A program made the translations under genes and the position numbers. Below the pieces are notes generated by a model. It was not told the origin of the DNA. It was given only the letters and a program-made list of their open reading frames with translations, and did no database searches. Below, piece by piece: positions 1 through 7,909 of a stretch of DNA of 9,048 nucleotides. The stretch comes from Prochlorococcus marinus str. MIT 9215 (GTDB lineage: Bacteria; Cyanobacteriota; Cyanobacteriia; PCC-6307; Cyanobiaceae). Location of the stretch: positions 1 to 9,048 of the forward strand of contig CATBLW010000068.1 of NCBI GenBank assembly GCA_949486985.1, given 5' to 3'. The first letter of the stretch is position 1. The number at the start of each line of letters is the position of its first letter.

Positions 1-1
1 G

Positions 2-1234
2 ACGGCCGGGGAACACTTCACCCCGCGTGAGGTGATCCGTCTGATGGTGAACCTGATCTTCATCGAAGACGACGAGGCACTCACCCAACCCGGCATCGTC
101 CGCAGCCTCTACGACCCAGCCTCTGGAACAGGGGGAATGCTGAGCGTGGCGGAAGAGCATTTAGTTGGGCACAACCCAACTGCCCGACTGGTGCTTAACG
201 GTCAGGAGCTGAACCCTGAGTCGTACGCCATCTGCAAGGCGGACATGTTGATTAAGGGGCAAGACATCAACAGCATCTGCTTCGGCAACACCCTTTCGGA
301 CGATCAGCTTTCGGAGCAGAAGTACGACTACATGCTCTCCAACCCACCATTTGGCGTGGAGTGGAAAAAGATCAAGAAGGAGATCGAAGCCGAACACAAG
401 GCGATGGGATTTTCCGGTCGCTTTGGTCCTGGACTTCCCAGGGTCAGTGACGGCTCACTGCTGTTCTTGCTGCATCTGATCAGCAAGATGCGTCCTGCTC
501 AGGATGGTGGTTGCCGATTTGGCATCGTTCTCAATGGATCTCCACTCTTTACGGGCGGCGCTGGATCAGGTGAAAGCGAGATCCGTAAATATGTGCTGGA
601 AAATGATTTGCTTGAGGGGATTATTGCTCTACCTACAGACATGTTTTACAACACAGGAATCAACACCTACATCTGGATCCTGAGCAATAAAAAGCCTGTT
701 GAACGCAAGGGCAAAGTTCAGCTCATTGATGGCAGTGAATATTGGCAAAAGATGCCCAAAAACTTGGGGAGCAAGCGCAAAGAGATATCGGCTGAACACA
801 TCGAACAAATCACCAAACTCTTCGGTGCCTTTGAAGAGGCAGAAGATGATGGCAAGCCAATTAGCAAGATCTTCCGCAATGAAGACTTCGGCTATCAAAC
901 CATCACAGTGGAACGCCCAATTCGCGACGAAGAAGGGAATGTTGTTCTTGGTCAGCGCGGCAAAGCAAAAGGGAAAGCTCAGGCAGACAGCAGCTTGCGT
1001 GATACAGAGAACGTTCCGCTCTCAGAGGAGATCGAGGAATACTTCGCCAGGGAAGTGATTCCTCATGTTCCTGATGCCTGGATCGACGACAGCAAAACAA
1101 AGACTGGCTACGAGATCCCCTTCAACAGGCACTTCTATGTGTTTACACCACCAAGACCATTGGATGAGATTGATTCTGAATTAAAGCAAGTAACGGATCA
1201 GATCCTGGAGATGATTAGGGGGCTATCTGCATGA
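2..1234 (+). CDS. hsdM: Type I restriction-modification methyltransferase subunit HsdM (5' partial)
   Basis: This is the modification subunit of a type I R-M system, which transfers a methyl group from S-adenosylmethionine to the N6 of adenine in the target site set by HsdS. The frame is open to the left edge and begins inside the conserved TAGEHFTPREVIRLMVNL stretch, so the true start and the N-terminal helical domain lie outside; 410 residues are visible. SAM-binding motif I reads DPASGTGGML (from nt 113) and catalytic motif IV reads NPPF (nt 341-352), both intact. The C-terminal part carries GYEIPFNRHFY (around nt 1108-1140), which I recognise from this HsdM family. The stop overlaps the hsdS start as ATGA (1231-1234), which points to translational coupling. 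A GTG at 32 is an internal codon, not the start. Family assignment is secure. The methylated sequence cannot be read from the DNA. Confidence 0.96.
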   Translation, partial: TAGEHFTPREVIRLMVNLIFIEDDEALTQPGIVRSLYDPASGTGGMLSVAEEHLVGHNPTARLVLNGQELNPESYAICKADMLIKGQDINSICFGNTLSDDQLSEQKYDYMLSNPPFGVEWKKIKKEIEAEHKAMGFSGRFGPGLPRVSDGSLLFLLHLISKMRPAQDGGCRFGIVLNGSPLFTGGAGSGESEIRKYVLENDLLEGIIALPTDMFYNTGINTYIWILSNKKPVERKGKVQLIDGSEYWQKMPKNLGSKRKEISAEHIEQITKLFGAFEEAEDDGKPISKIFRNEDFGYQTITVERPIRDEEGNVVLGQRGKAKGKAQADSSLRDTENVPLSEEIEEYFAREVIPHVPDAWIDDSKTKTGYEIPFNRHFYVFTPPRPLDEIDSELKQVTDQILEMIRGLSA

Positions 1235-2508
1235 GCAAATACAACTCCTATAAATCAATCAATTCTGGCTGGATGAATGAGATACCATCTCACTGGCAAG
1301 CACTACCTTGCAGAGGGATTGTTCAGGAAAAGACAGACAAGAATCATTTAATTGGAAGCGAAAACTATTTATCACTAATGGCTAACGTTGGGGTTATTCC
1401 ATATGAAGAAAAAGGAGATATTGGAAACAAAAAGCCAGAAGATCTTAGCAAATGCAAAATTGTCCACGTCGGAGACTTTGTCATAAACAGCATGAATTAT
1501 GGAATAGGGTCTTACGGGGTTTCGCCTTACGAAGGTGTCTGCAGCCCCGTCTACATAGTTCTTGAGCCGAGAAAAAGCAATATTGATGAAAGATTTGCAT
1601 TTAGGATTTTTCAAGATAAACATTTTCAGGGGAAAGTTCAATCTTTAGGAAATGGAATTCTTGCGCACAGATGCTCAATAGGCTGGGATGACCTCAAGAA
1701 CATAAAAGTGCCTATTCCGCCAATATCTGAGCAAAAACATATAGCCAACTTCCTCGACCATGAAACTACAAAAATCGATGCACTAATCACAGAGCAAGAA
1801 CGACTGATCGAACTACTTCAAGAAAAGCGGCAAGCGGTCATCTCACATGCCGTCACCAAAGGTCTCAACCCCAATGCACCGATGAAAGATTCGGGTGTGG
1901 AGTGGCTGGGAAAAGTGCCGGAGCATTGGGAAGTTGGCCCCATCAAGCGGTTCCTGAGCTCTATGAATTACAAACGAGTGCCACTCAGCTCAGAAGAGAG
2001 GTCATCACGACAAGGCAACTATCCCTACTACGGCGCATCAGGAATCATTGACTCCGTTGATGACTTCCTTTTCAACGAATCACTCGTACTCGTATCTGAA
2101 GACGGCGCTAATCTACTAATGAGGTCCACACCAATAGCCTTCGAGGCACACGGTGAATACTGGGTCAACAATCATGCCCACATCCTGAGACCAAATGATG
2201 GTCTCACCCTCTTTTGGAGTGAACGGATTGAGTCAGTTCAAATAGCACCTTTTGTGACTGGTTCTGCCCAGCCAAAACTCACTGCTGAGGCGTTATTGAA
2301 CCTAGCTATTTCCTGCCCATTGGATCTCGAGGAAAAGAAAGCTATTGAGGAAAGGATTCAGACAGCTCGCTCGGAGTTAGAACCCCTTATTGAGGCAGCC
2401 GAGAATGCCGTCAAACTTCTACGAGAACGTCGCTCAGCACTTATCTCCGCAGCAGTCACTGGCCAAATTGACGTACGTGGACTGATCCAAGAAGAGGAGG
2501 CTGCATGA
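1231..2508 (+). CDS. hsdS: Type I restriction-modification specificity subunit HsdS
   Basis: This is the DNA-recognition subunit (425 aa) that directs HsdM and HsdR to a bipartite target. It has the usual two-half layout: target-recognition domain 1 (about residues 1-160), a central conserved helix (about 163-211, starting PPISEQKHIANFLDHE), recognition domain 2 (about 225-362, with YPYYGASGIID), and a C-terminal conserved helix (about 364-415). The paired phrases EKRQAVISHAVTKG and ERRSALISAAVTGQ end the two halves and show the internal duplication typical of HsdS. The ATG at 1231 overlaps the hsdM stop. A good Shine-Dalgarno (AGGGGG, 1217-1222) sits 8 nt upstream and supports this start. 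The first recognition domain is clearly more AT-rich than the rest of the operon, as expected if this domain was exchanged by recombination. The length is normal and there is no frameshift, so the subunit is probably functional. Confidence 0.95.
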   Translation: MSKYNSYKSINSGWMNEIPSHWQALPCRGIVQEKTDKNHLIGSENYLSLMANVGVIPYEEKGDIGNKKPEDLSKCKIVHVGDFVINSMNYGIGSYGVSPYEGVCSPVYIVLEPRKSNIDERFAFRIFQDKHFQGKVQSLGNGILAHRCSIGWDDLKNIKVPIPPISEQKHIANFLDHETTKIDALITEQERLIELLQEKRQAVISHAVTKGLNPNAPMKDSGVEWLGKVPEHWEVGPIKRFLSSMNYKRVPLSSEERSSRQGNYPYYGASGIIDSVDDFLFNESLVLVSEDGANLLMRSTPIAFEAHGEYWVNNHAHILRPNDGLTLFWSERIESVQIAPFVTGSAQPKLTAEALLNLAISCPLDLEEKKAIEERIQTARSELEPLIEAAENAVKLLRERRSALISAAVTGQIDVRGLIQEEEAA

Positions 2509-3443
2509 GTACTCATATCGGGAAGCTCCAACGTGTTCACCTACGAGAGGTTTGGAAGCATGAGGCTTACGACTTCACCCAGTGGCTCCAGGAAAATATC
2601 GACATCCTCAACGAGTCGCTTGACCTCGAGCTGGTTTCAGCTGAACGTGAACAAGCCGCTGGATCCTTCAGCATCGACATAGTTGCCGAAAGCAGTGACG
2701 GCGATACATATGTAATCGAGAACCAACTGGAGAAAAGCAACCACGACCACTTGGGGAAGGTCATTACATACCTCACTTCTATGAAGGCGCGAGGCGCAAT
2801 CTGGATTGTCTCCGAACCGCGCCAAGAACACGTCAATGCCATGGCTTGGCTCAATGAATCCAGTAGTGCCGACTTTTATCTGGTCAAAGTCGAAGCCGTT
2901 CGCATTGGCGATTCTCCAGCTGCGCCATTACTCACTCTGATTGTTGGCCCTTCTGCAGAGGCAAAAGAAGCAGGCCGCGTCAAGCAGGAGATGGCAGAGC
3001 GCTATGGCATCCGCAAGCAATGGTGGACGCAACTTGTCCAACTCCCTGAAGCCACGTTGCACGCACACATCACTCCTGGCACAGCGTCGTGGATCGGTGT
3101 CTCCAGCGGTATCAGAGGGTTGGGCTACAACTACTGCCTTACCAAAACCGCCTCAGGGGCAGAGCTTTATATCGATCGAGGGAAAGACAGCGAGGAAGAG
3201 AACCAAACCATTTTTGATCAAATCGAACAATCGAAAACCAAGATTGAACAAACGATCTCTTTCCCTGTGAGCTGGCAAAGGCTTGATAGCAAGAGGGCAT
3301 GCAGAATTCGTATAGACCTGCCGGGTGGCTACAGCTCAGAAGAAACTCAATGGCCACTCATCCAGCAGAAAATGGCAGAGGCTATGAATCAGTTGGAAGC
3401 TGCACTCAAGCCTGTACTCAAAGGCCTCAAGTTCAGGAAATAA
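2505..3443 (+). CDS. DUF4268-type protein with PD-(D/E)XK-like nuclease core, inside the R-M operon
   Basis: A 312-residue protein. The N-terminal half has a restriction-endonuclease-like core: strand FSIDIVAE with D58, then YVIENQLE with E72-N73-Q74, then HDHLGKVITY (80-89). The catalytic E-x-K lysine is replaced by glutamine (E-x-Q), a variant known in some PD-(D/E)XK families. The 'ENQLE..(D)HLG' phrase is one I associate with proteins carrying a C-terminal DUF4268 domain. The second half (about 165-312, with RKQWWTQL) fits that domain. The biochemical activity of this family is not established. The ATG overlaps the hsdS stop (ATGA) and is preceded by a strong GAGGAGG (2494-2500), so it is translated with the R-M genes. 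It is not a standard type I subunit. It could be an accessory nuclease, a modulator of restriction, or a separate defence factor. Family is fairly sure, function unknown. Confidence 0.8.
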   Translation: MSTHIGKLQRVHLREVWKHEAYDFTQWLQENIDILNESLDLELVSAEREQAAGSFSIDIVAESSDGDTYVIENQLEKSNHDHLGKVITYLTSMKARGAIWIVSEPRQEHVNAMAWLNESSSADFYLVKVEAVRIGDSPAAPLLTLIVGPSAEAKEAGRVKQEMAERYGIRKQWWTQLVQLPEATLHAHITPGTASWIGVSSGIRGLGYNYCLTKTASGAELYIDRGKDSEEENQTIFDQIEQSKTKIEQTISFPVSWQRLDSKRACRIRIDLPGGYSSEETQWPLIQQKMAEAMNQLEAALKPVLKGLKFRK

Positions 3444-3452
3444 CGATCACCT

Positions 3453-6400
3453 ATGGCACTACATAACGAGATTGAGTTCGAAAAAGAGATCTGCGACCAC
3501 CTTGGTAGTCATGGGTGGATCTATGAGCATCCAGTTGCTCAGCACTACAACAGAGAAAAAGCGGTTTACACGCCAGACCTCATTGCTTGGGTTCAAGAAG
3601 CTTGGCCTGATGCCTGGGAAAGCCTGCAGGCCAAGTTCGGATCCAAAGCAGAAGACCAACTCCTCAGCGCAGTTCGCCGGGAACTCGATCAGAAAGGAAC
3701 GCTTGAAGTCATCCGTGGTGGAGTTGCGGTCCTCGGATTGAGGAGTGATCTGAAGCTGGCGGAATTCAAGCCAGCTCTTGGCCTCAACGAAGAAATCCTC
3801 AATCGGTACAAGGCCAACAGGCTTCGGGTGGCTCGTCAGATCAAGTACTCGCTCCAAAACGAGAACTGCATTGATCTCGTCCTCTTCCTCAATGGCATCC
3901 CTGTCGCCACCGCCGAGCTCAAGACCGACAACACCCAATCCGTTGATGACGCGGTCTACCAATACAAGAAAGACAGGCAGCCCAAACCGGCTGGCCAGAA
4001 ACCCGAACCTCTACTGAGCTTCCCAAGCGGTGCTCTGGTCCACTTCGCCGTCAGCAACAGGGAAGTGCAGATGGCCACGAAGCTTGAAGGCTTCAACACC
4101 TTCTTCCTGCCTTTCAACATGGGCAGTGACCCGGGCGGCAAGGACTGCGGCAAAGGCAATCCGCTTTGTGATGGCCACCAAACGGCCTACCTCTGGGAGC
4201 AGGTTTGGCAACGGGAAAGCTGGCTGGAAATCCTTGGCCGCTACCTAACAGCGGAACGGAACAAGAAAAAAGAGATCAAGAGGGTTCTCTTCCCACGCTT
4301 CCACCAGCTGCGTGTCACGAGAAAGCTTGTCGAAGCAGTCAAGGCAGAGGGCCCAGGTCAGAAGTATTTGATTCAGCATTCCGCTGGGTCTGGCAAAACC
4401 AACTCCATCGCTTGGACTGCTCACTTCTTCTCCGAACTCCACGACGAACAAAACAAGAAGATCTTCGATTCGGTGATCGTGGTGAGCGATCGAAATGTCA
4501 TCGACACCCAGCTCCAAGAAGCTTTGGAAGCCTTTCAGCGTAGGAAAGGAGTCGTTGCCTCCATCAGCCGCAGTGGCGGGAGCAAAAGCGAGCAACTGGC
4601 TGACGCTCTCAGTGGCGACAAGAAGGTGGTCGTCTGCACAATCCAGACCTTCCCCTTTGCGTTGGAAGCCGTCCACAAACTGGCAGCCACTGAGGGAAAA
4701 CGCTTTGCGGTGATTGCTGATGAAGCACACAGCTCTCAAACAGGCGAGGCAGCCAGCAAGCTCAAGCAAGTGCTCTCAGCTGAGGAGATCGCTGAGCTCG
4801 AGGACGGCGGGGAGGTCTCTACCGACGACATCCTTGCTGCCGAAATGGCAAATCGAGCCAAGGAAAGCGGGATCACTTACGTAGCCTTCACCGCCACACC
4901 AAAGGCAAAAACCCTGGAACTTTTCGGCAGGAGGCCGAACCCCAAAGAACCAGCTTTCGGAGACAATCTGCCAGAGCCCTTCGACGTGTACTCGATGCGT
5001 CAGGCCATTGAAGAGGGCTTCATCCTTGATGTCCTGCAGAACTACACGACCTACAAACTCGCTATCAAGTTGGCGCAGCAAGGCCAAGAGCCAAGCGACA
5101 ACGAGGTAGAGCGTAATGCAGCCCAGAAGAAACTGATGGGCTGGGTGAAATTACACCCCTACAACATTGCTCAAAAAGTCGAAATTATTGTTGAGCACTT
5201 CCGAGACTTTGTTTGGCCCGAGCTTGATAACAAAGCAAAAGCAATGGTGGTGGTTGGCTCACGCAAAGAAGCTGTGCGCTGGAAGCTCGCCATCGATAAA
5301 TACATTGCTGACAAGGGCTACACCATGGGCACTCTTGCCGCCTTTAGCGGGGAGGTGAACGACAAAGAGTCAGGACCAGATCCCTTTACGGAGAAAAGCA
5401 GCAATCTCAACCAAGGGCTAAATGGTCGCGATATCCGAGAGGCGTTTCAAGGTGACGACAGACAAATTCTCTTGGTCGCCAACAAATTCCAAACAGGCTT
5501 TGATCAACCAAAACTTTGCGGGATGTATGTGGATCGGCGTCTTGCCGGCATCCAAGCCGTTCAAACCCTTTCAAGACTGAATCGGTGTCATCCGAACAAG
5601 GACAAGACCTTCATAGTGGACTTCGCCAATGAGGCCAACGACATCCTGGCCGCCTTCAAAACCTATTACTCAACTGCTGAGCTATCAGAAGCAACAGACC
5701 GCAATTTGATCTTGGAGCTCAAGTCCAAGCTTGATGCCCAAAACCATTACGACGATTACGAAATCGATCGCGTCGTGAAAGTGCTGATGGATCCAAAAAG
5801 CAAACAAAGCCAACTGCACAGCGCCTTAGAACCAGTCGCACAGCGATTAATGAAGGCATTCAATGAAGCGCGCGGGAAGTTCAAAACAGCAGATGATTTC
5901 AATGATGAAGACAACAAGCAAGAAGCTAAAGAGGAGATGGATGCACTGACTCTCTTCAGGTCAGATATGGGGACTTACGTCCGCTTCTACACTTTCCTCT
6001 CTCAAGTGTTCGATTACGAGAACACCGCGTATGAGAAGCGTGGGATGTTTTTCAAGCGTCTGCTGCCACTTCTCGAATTTGAGAGAGATATTCCCGAGAT
6101 CGATCTTTCAAAAGTCGTCCTGACGCATCACCACCTCAAGAATCAAGGTCTGAAGCGACTTGATCTAAGTAGTGGAGAAACAATTTTGATTGATCCGCCA
6201 AATCCTGGAAAGGGTTCAGTGCAGGACAAAGACAAAGTCCTGCTCTCAGAAATCATTGAGAAACTGAACGAGCTCTTCACTGGCGAACTCACAGATGACG
6301 ACAAAGTGATGTACGCAAAAGTGATTCAGACCAAACTGCTTGGCTCGAAAACACTCCAGCAACAAGCTGCTAATAACAGCAAGGAACAATTCAAAACTTC

Positions 6401-6569
6401 ACCCGACCTATTAACCAGCTCGATGGATGCATACATCGAAGCGCTTGATGCCCACCAAACGATGAGCAAGCAAGCTATAGACAATCCTTATGTCAGAACT
6501 CAGATGATGGAGCTACTAATCGATAAGTTTGGCCTTTGGGAAGCACTGCGCGACCGCGCAGCCTCATAA
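3453..6569 (+). CDS. hsdR: Type I restriction endonuclease / DNA translocase subunit HsdR
   Basis: This is the motor and cleavage subunit (1038 aa, normal for the family). On unmethylated sites the HsdRMS complex pumps DNA with ATP and cuts far from the site. The N-terminal nuclease domain has the D141...E155-L-K157 catalytic set (IDLVLF...AELKTD), followed by DDAVYQYK. The SF2 helicase motor has Walker A SAGSGKT (residues 310-316), the DEAH box (423-426), FTATP (479-483) and motif VI QTLSRLNR (704-711). A helical C-terminal region (about 720-1038) probably docks on the methyltransferase core. All motifs are intact and there is no internal stop. It starts 9 bp after the DUF4268-type gene with only a weak, distant AGGA, so it is likely on the same transcript. 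Its last 6 bp overlap the end of the converging minus-strand gene. Confidence 0.96.
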   Translation: MALHNEIEFEKEICDHLGSHGWIYEHPVAQHYNREKAVYTPDLIAWVQEAWPDAWESLQAKFGSKAEDQLLSAVRRELDQKGTLEVIRGGVAVLGLRSDLKLAEFKPALGLNEEILNRYKANRLRVARQIKYSLQNENCIDLVLFLNGIPVATAELKTDNTQSVDDAVYQYKKDRQPKPAGQKPEPLLSFPSGALVHFAVSNREVQMATKLEGFNTFFLPFNMGSDPGGKDCGKGNPLCDGHQTAYLWEQVWQRESWLEILGRYLTAERNKKKEIKRVLFPRFHQLRVTRKLVEAVKAEGPGQKYLIQHSAGSGKTNSIAWTAHFFSELHDEQNKKIFDSVIVVSDRNVIDTQLQEALEAFQRRKGVVASISRSGGSKSEQLADALSGDKKVVVCTIQTFPFALEAVHKLAATEGKRFAVIADEAHSSQTGEAASKLKQVLSAEEIAELEDGGEVSTDDILAAEMANRAKESGITYVAFTATPKAKTLELFGRRPNPKEPAFGDNLPEPFDVYSMRQAIEEGFILDVLQNYTTYKLAIKLAQQGQEPSDNEVERNAAQKKLMGWVKLHPYNIAQKVEIIVEHFRDFVWPELDNKAKAMVVVGSRKEAVRWKLAIDKYIADKGYTMGTLAAFSGEVNDKESGPDPFTEKSSNLNQGLNGRDIREAFQGDDRQILLVANKFQTGFDQPKLCGMYVDRRLAGIQAVQTLSRLNRCHPNKDKTFIVDFANEANDILAAFKTYYSTAELSEATDRNLILELKSKLDAQNHYDDYEIDRVVKVLMDPKSKQSQLHSALEPVAQRLMKAFNEARGKFKTADDFNDEDNKQEAKEEMDALTLFRSDMGTYVRFYTFLSQVFDYENTAYEKRGMFFKRLLPLLEFERDIPEIDLSKVVLTHHHLKNQGLKRLDLSSGETILIDPPNPGKGSVQDKDKVLLSEIIEKLNELFTGELTDDDKVMYAKVIQTKLLGSKTLQQQAANNSKEQFKTSPDLLTSSMDAYIEALDAHQTMSKQAIDNPYVRTQMMELLIDKFGLWEALRDRAAS
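6546..6561. other. Perfect 6-bp stem hairpin at the hsdR / SAP-gene convergence
   Basis: CTGCGC (6546-6551), loop GACC, GCGCAG (6556-6561) form a GC-rich perfect stem inside the last codons of hsdR. On the minus strand it lies 2 nt after the stop codon of the converging gene, where a terminator hairpin would sit. No T-tract follows on either strand, so a classical intrinsic terminator is not shown. It may only reflect the codons for Ala-Leu-Arg-Asp-Arg-Ala. Confidence 0.3.
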
Positions 6570-6998
6570 AGCATTAGAAACAAAATAAGAGACTATTAAC
6601 TCAAGCTCTGCTCTCTTGAGCTTCTTGATCACCTTTTCAGGAGAAAGTGGAGGAGGATCAAGCTGACTGTCCTGTAAAAGCTTGAGAAGCTCAGGCTTTT
6701 TGAGTTTCGAGACTTTTCTCAGGCCTTGGGAAGTACAAAACTTCCGCAATTCCACGACTGTCATTAACTTGAAATCACCTTGCAGGAAAGGCGCCAGCAC
6801 CTGCTGGAGCTGATCATCAGTATCTGGCGCAGCAGATAAAAGCTGTTGTTGTTCATGCTCGAGCTCTTGCTGGCGGTCAAGCAGGGAGTACTCCTGACGT
6901 TCCAGATGACTTTCCAAGGAACGCGTATGTTTTGCCAAGGACTCACCAAGAGAACCCAGCTGGTCTCGAAACTGATCAGAAAGACGACGTTTGCTCAC
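6564..6998 (-). CDS. Small coiled-coil protein with SAP-like DNA-binding motif, function unknown
   Basis: A 144-residue protein. Residues about 8-55 are a charged, Gln/Glu/Leu-rich helix (LSDQFRDQL...ERQEYSLLDRQQELEHEQQQLL) likely to form a coiled coil. Residues about 79-109 (MTVVELRKFCTSQGL, then SKLKKPELLKLLQ) fit the two-helix pattern of SAP or Rho-N-like domains, which bind nucleic acid. The tail (118-144) has another Lys-rich helix. No signal peptide or membrane segment is seen. The start is GTG, chosen because it overlaps the stop of the upstream gene as GTGA (6995-6998), so the two genes are probably co-translated. Its end overlaps hsdR tail to tail by 6 bp. The gene's reality is supported by overlap-type packing and a coherent domain pattern. 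The SAP call rests on pattern only, and I do not recognise the specific family. Confidence 0.7.
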   Translation of the reverse strand: MSKRRLSDQFRDQLGSLGESLAKHTRSLESHLERQEYSLLDRQQELEHEQQQLLSAAPDTDDQLQQVLAPFLQGDFKLMTVVELRKFCTSQGLRKVSKLKKPELLKLLQDSQLDPPPLSPEKVIKKLKRAELELIVSYFVSNAL

Positions 6999-7522
6999 GC
7001 CTCAGGGCCATCTGAATCATCCTCATTCAAGTCCTCCTGGAGGATTTCGTCGACAGTATCCAAGAAGGTGTCGACCGCACGACTCAGATCAGCCGTTGCG
7101 TTTGTGCTCCAGTAGCCAGTCGCGCGCTGATTGTCGTCAGCCGCGGCCTTCATCTCAGAGAGATGGTCGACTGCAGCCTCAAAGGCCTCAAGCTTCGCGA
7201 GGGTGCTCCCCATTCCCTGGAATTTCTGGCTGATTTCCCGGATCTGGTCGCCCAACTCCTGCTTGTCAGCCAAGTGCTGAGCGATCTCGAGCTCCAGCTT
7301 CTTTTGGACGAGTTCAGATGCTTCGTACTTCTTCTTCCAGCGCGTGACCCACCCCTTATAAGAGCCAGACTGTCGATTGGAGGCGACTAAAGCCTCTCTC
7401 ATTTCCCTGTAATGACGACGAATATCGGCGAACTGCACCAGCTTGTGCACCAGCGGAAACCTGCCGGCTGAAACCTTGACTTCTTTTCTGACCGCCTTGG
7501 CCTTCGGCTGAACAGACGACAC
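6995..7522 (-). CDS. Unrecognised coiled-coil protein, first gene of the minus-strand pair
   Basis: A 175-residue soluble protein not assigned to a family. It has a basic N-terminus (residues 1-22, Lys/Arg-rich), a helical aromatic-basic stretch around RRHYREMREAL and YKGWVTRWKKKYEAS (35-69), a long predicted coiled coil (about 68-128, heptad-like Leu/Ile/Ala in KKLELEIAQHLADKQELGD and onward), and an acidic C-terminus (LQEDLNEDDSDGPEA). The basic front and acidic tail suggest nucleic-acid or protein contacts, but that is inference. The GTG at 7522 is the first start after the upstream spacer, and no good Shine-Dalgarno precedes it. An internal start at the Met near residue 41 would lose only the basic N-terminus. 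It overlaps the downstream SAP-like gene by 4 bp, so the two products may act together. Confidence 0.68.
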   Translation of the reverse strand: MSSVQPKAKAVRKEVKVSAGRFPLVHKLVQFADIRRHYREMREALVASNRQSGSYKGWVTRWKKKYEASELVQKKLELEIAQHLADKQELGDQIREISQKFQGMGSTLAKLEAFEAAVDHLSEMKAAADDNQRATGYWSTNATADLSRAVDTFLDTVDEILQEDLNEDDSDGPEA

Positions 7523-7545
7523 TAAAAACCAAAAGCTCGAGAGAG

Positions 7546-7551
7546 ATTATC
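7546..7551 (-). promoter_or_regulatory. Possible -10 element for the minus-strand pair
   Basis: On the minus strand this reads GATAAT, 5 of 6 matches to the TATAAT consensus, 23 nt upstream of the GTG start at 7522. No good -35 box lies 16-18 bp further up (the sequence there is CCGAGT). A CACGTG palindrome (7551-7556) abuts it. Weak evidence. Confidence 0.25.
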
Positions 7552-7770
7552 ACGTGTCCCAGATCAAGACTCGGTCAGAAGCAAGGCCCGAATACGACCT
7601 GTCAGCCAACTAAATAGCAGCAAATCTAATTTCTTAGGCGCATTAAATACAGATACATACCAAGTCATGCACAGTAAGCCACTTAAAGGGTGAAGTAATT
7701 GCCTGAGAAGCGGACACGAGTCAACTCACAAAAATATCTGGTACGTTGAAGACATCGATCAAAGCAACAC

Positions 7771-7855
7771 ACCACACAAACACCCCACAATCACTTCTGC
7801 CTCGCAAACACCACACAAAACCTCGAAAGCCAAATACCTCACAAACACCCCACAA
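7771..7855 (+). repeat. Three iteron-like 20-bp direct repeats upstream of the HTH/primase genes
   Basis: Three copies of a 20-bp unit, consensus ACCWCRCAAACACCMCACAA, occur at 7771-7790, 7799-7818 and 7836-7855. Copies 1 and 3 differ at one base and share the exact 16-mer CACAAACACCCCACAA (7775-7790 and 7840-7855). Copy 2 differs from copy 3 at three positions. Start-to-start spacing is 28 and 37 bp. A partial related match (CAACACACCACACAAA) overlaps the front of copy 1. Placement just ahead of a DNA-binding protein gene and a primase gene fits initiator-binding iterons or operators. A low-complexity A/C tract could produce part of the similarity, but the 19/20 match over 65 bp separation is more than composition would easily give. 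Confidence 0.6.
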
Positions 7856-7909
7856 GAACAACGCAAACCAATACCGCCATCTGATCGACGTACTTCGATT
7901 AGCCGAATC

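Larger units (their letters stand above)
7523..7909. other. Non-coding spacer between divergent gene sets
   Basis: About 390 bp between the minus-strand pair and the plus-strand helix-turn-helix gene. It must carry the promoters for both directions. The left part (7523-7760) is ordinary sequence in which I see no tRNA, no clear inverted repeat and no convincing gene. The right part (about 7761-7868) is strongly A/C-rich on the plus strand (I count 7 G in 108 bases) and holds direct repeats, listed separately. Confidence 0.75.

Noticed and set aside
699..1058. 119-aa plus-strand ORF inside hsdM
   Set aside because: Out-of-frame overlap with a well-matched HsdM; Ser/Arg/Lys-rich translation without domain features.
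3459..3962. 167-aa minus-strand ORF opposite the start of hsdR
   Set aside because: Antisense to the HsdR nuclease domain, whose motifs are intact on the plus strand.
4245..4769. 174-aa minus-strand ORF opposite hsdR
   Set aside because: It lies fully antisense to the helicase motifs of hsdR and has no recognisable domain; a shadow of the real gene.
7557..7745. tRNA gene or attachment site in the spacer
   Set aside because: I found no T-loop-like GGTTCRA sequence, no cloverleaf arms and no duplicated end; nothing supports it.
7771..7855. CRISPR array
   Set aside because: Only three imperfect 20-bp units with very short, uneven spacers (8 and 17 bp), and no cas genes nearby.
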